In this document: in pieces, positions 63,449-64,000 of the stretch
Position numbering within the stretch: position 1 is the first letter of the stretch
Layout of the letters: every line of letters starts with the position of its first letter
Assembly (NCBI RefSeq): GCF_003337175.1
Contig: NZ_NETH01000002.1
Coordinates: 1-64,000 of the forward strand
From: Streptococcus gallolyticus
GTDB taxonomy: Bacteria > Bacillota > Bacilli > Lactobacillales > Streptococcaceae
DNA: 64,000 bases
Reading direction: 5' to 3'
Notes under the pieces: generated by a model
What the model was told of the DNA's origin: nothing
Seen by the model: only the letters and a program-made list of their open reading frames with translations
Databases searched by the model: none
Program-made: the position numbers and the translations under genes

Positions 63449-64000
63449 ATGAGTATTAAAGTTATCATTGCAGGTTTTAAAGGACGAATGGGGTCAGCAG
63501 CAGTTAATATGGTTAAGGGAGATGACGAATTAACCTTAGCCGCATTACTTGACCCATTTGCGACAGAATCAGACGTGGATGGTGTTCCAGTATTTACAGA
63601 TAAATCACAATTAGTTGGGTTTGATGCAGATGTTTGGGTTGATTTTACTATGCCGGCAGTTGCTTATGAAAATACCCGCTTTGCTTTGGAAAATGGCTTC
63701 GCTCCCGTTGTTGGAACGACAGGATTTTCAGAAGATGAAATCGCTGACTTAATCGCTCTTTCTGAAGAAAAGAAAACAGGTGGTTTGATTGCTCCAAACT
63801 TTGCAATTGGTGCTATTTTACTCATGGAATTTGCCGCTAAGGCTGCCAAATATTTTCCGGACCTTGAAATCATTGAACTCCATCATGACAATAAGAAAGA
63901 TGCTCCTTCAGGTACAGCTGTGAAAACAGCAGAATTGATTCGTGAAGTTCGTCAACCTAAAAAACAAGGGGCTGCAGATGAAGTTGAAACGTTAAAAGGA
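63449..64000 (+). CDS. dapB: 4-hydroxy-tetrahydrodipicolinate reductase (3' partial)
   Basis: DapB reduces the dipicolinate precursor with NAD(P)H for lysine and diaminopimelate synthesis; in streptococci the product lysine enters the peptidoglycan. The frame is open to the window edge (184 codons). The N-terminus [15 protein letters not shown] binds the nucleotide, and [17 protein letters not shown] holds the catalytic His-His and the Lys. A GAGAGG site lies 8 nt before the ATG. Confidence 0.95.
   Translation, partial: MSIKVIIAGFKGRMGSAAVNMVKGDDELTLAALLDPFATESDVDGVPVFTDKSQLVGFDADVWVDFTMPAVAYENTRFALENGFAPVVGTTGFSEDEIADLIALSEEKKTGGLIAPNFAIGAILLMEFAAKAAKYFPDLEIIELHHDNKKDAPSGTAVKTAELIREVRQPKKQGAADEVETLKG

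Overview
The window is a stretch of low-GC Firmicute chromosome that reads as a Streptococcus, most likely the bovis/equinus complex (S. gallolyticus, S. infantarius, S. equinus type). The basis is gene content and order: pepT-ebsA, cmk/infC-rpmI-rplT, rplU-prp-rpmA, an aroDEBC-tyrA operon, a LysR regulator-lspA-rluD-pyrR-pyrP-pyrB-carA-carB run, fruR-fruK-fruA, rpsP-khpA-rimM-trmD. The species call is inference, because no rRNA lies in the window.

Layout. 0-2 kb: 3' part of a secreted GH25 lysozyme with Bsp-like repeats, then a lipoprotein. 2-6.6 kb: pepT, an EbsA-like protein, a convergent ferredoxin, a LysM protein, cmk and the IF3/L35/L20 operon with its leader. 7-9.1 kb: an LTA synthase-type sulfatase on the minus strand. 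9.2-15.8 kb: rRNA methyltransferase plus chorismate/tyrosine operon. 15.8-25 kb: hydroxyisocaproate dehydrogenase, folC, cysteine desulfurase-thiI, a frameshifted capA-like gene, the L21-Prp-L27 operon and a LysR regulator. 25-34.3 kb: lspA, rluD and the pyrimidine operon with three PyrR-type hairpins. 34.5-39.2 kb: a MacAB-type exporter, a DedA/TVP38 protein and an RsmJ-like methyltransferase. 39.3-40.2 kb: two decayed small secreted-protein genes. 40.2-43.1 kb: rpsP, khpA, tRNA-Gln, tRNA-Glu, rimM, trmD and a deleted grpB. 43.1-47.9 kb: ferredoxin-NADP reductase and the fructose PTS operon with a perfect cre. 48-52.2 kb: metE-metF with three MET-boxes. 52.4-61 kb: LtrA and a redox/aldehyde region (MerR-type promoter plus AKR; TetR-YciI-AKR-oxidoreductase-AKR-SDR; DXS-like TPP enzyme). 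61.4-64 kb: glucosaminidase, DUF1149, DegV and the start of dapB.

Most interesting signals. (1) A DXS-like TPP enzyme keeps its cofactor residues but seems to have lost the residues that bind glyceraldehyde-3-phosphate, and it sits beside a cluster of aldehyde/quinone reductases. (2) Several genes (ferredoxin, RlmI-like, RsmJ-like, perhaps carB) have a -10 box 5-7 nt before the start codon and no Shine-Dalgarno sequence, so they look leaderless. (3) PyrR-type hexaloop hairpins precede carA and carB as well as pyrR, and carB has lost a nearby ribosome binding site. (4) Compact promoter arrangements: overlapping divergent promoters at fer/LysM, a terminator arm that contains the rpsP -35 box, and a MerR-type 19-bp spacer with a perfect dyad. 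(5) About 190 bp of decayed sequence is shared by two intergenic regions of the redox island. (6) Single-base homopolymer indels disrupt three genes, which are either young pseudogenes or sequencing errors.
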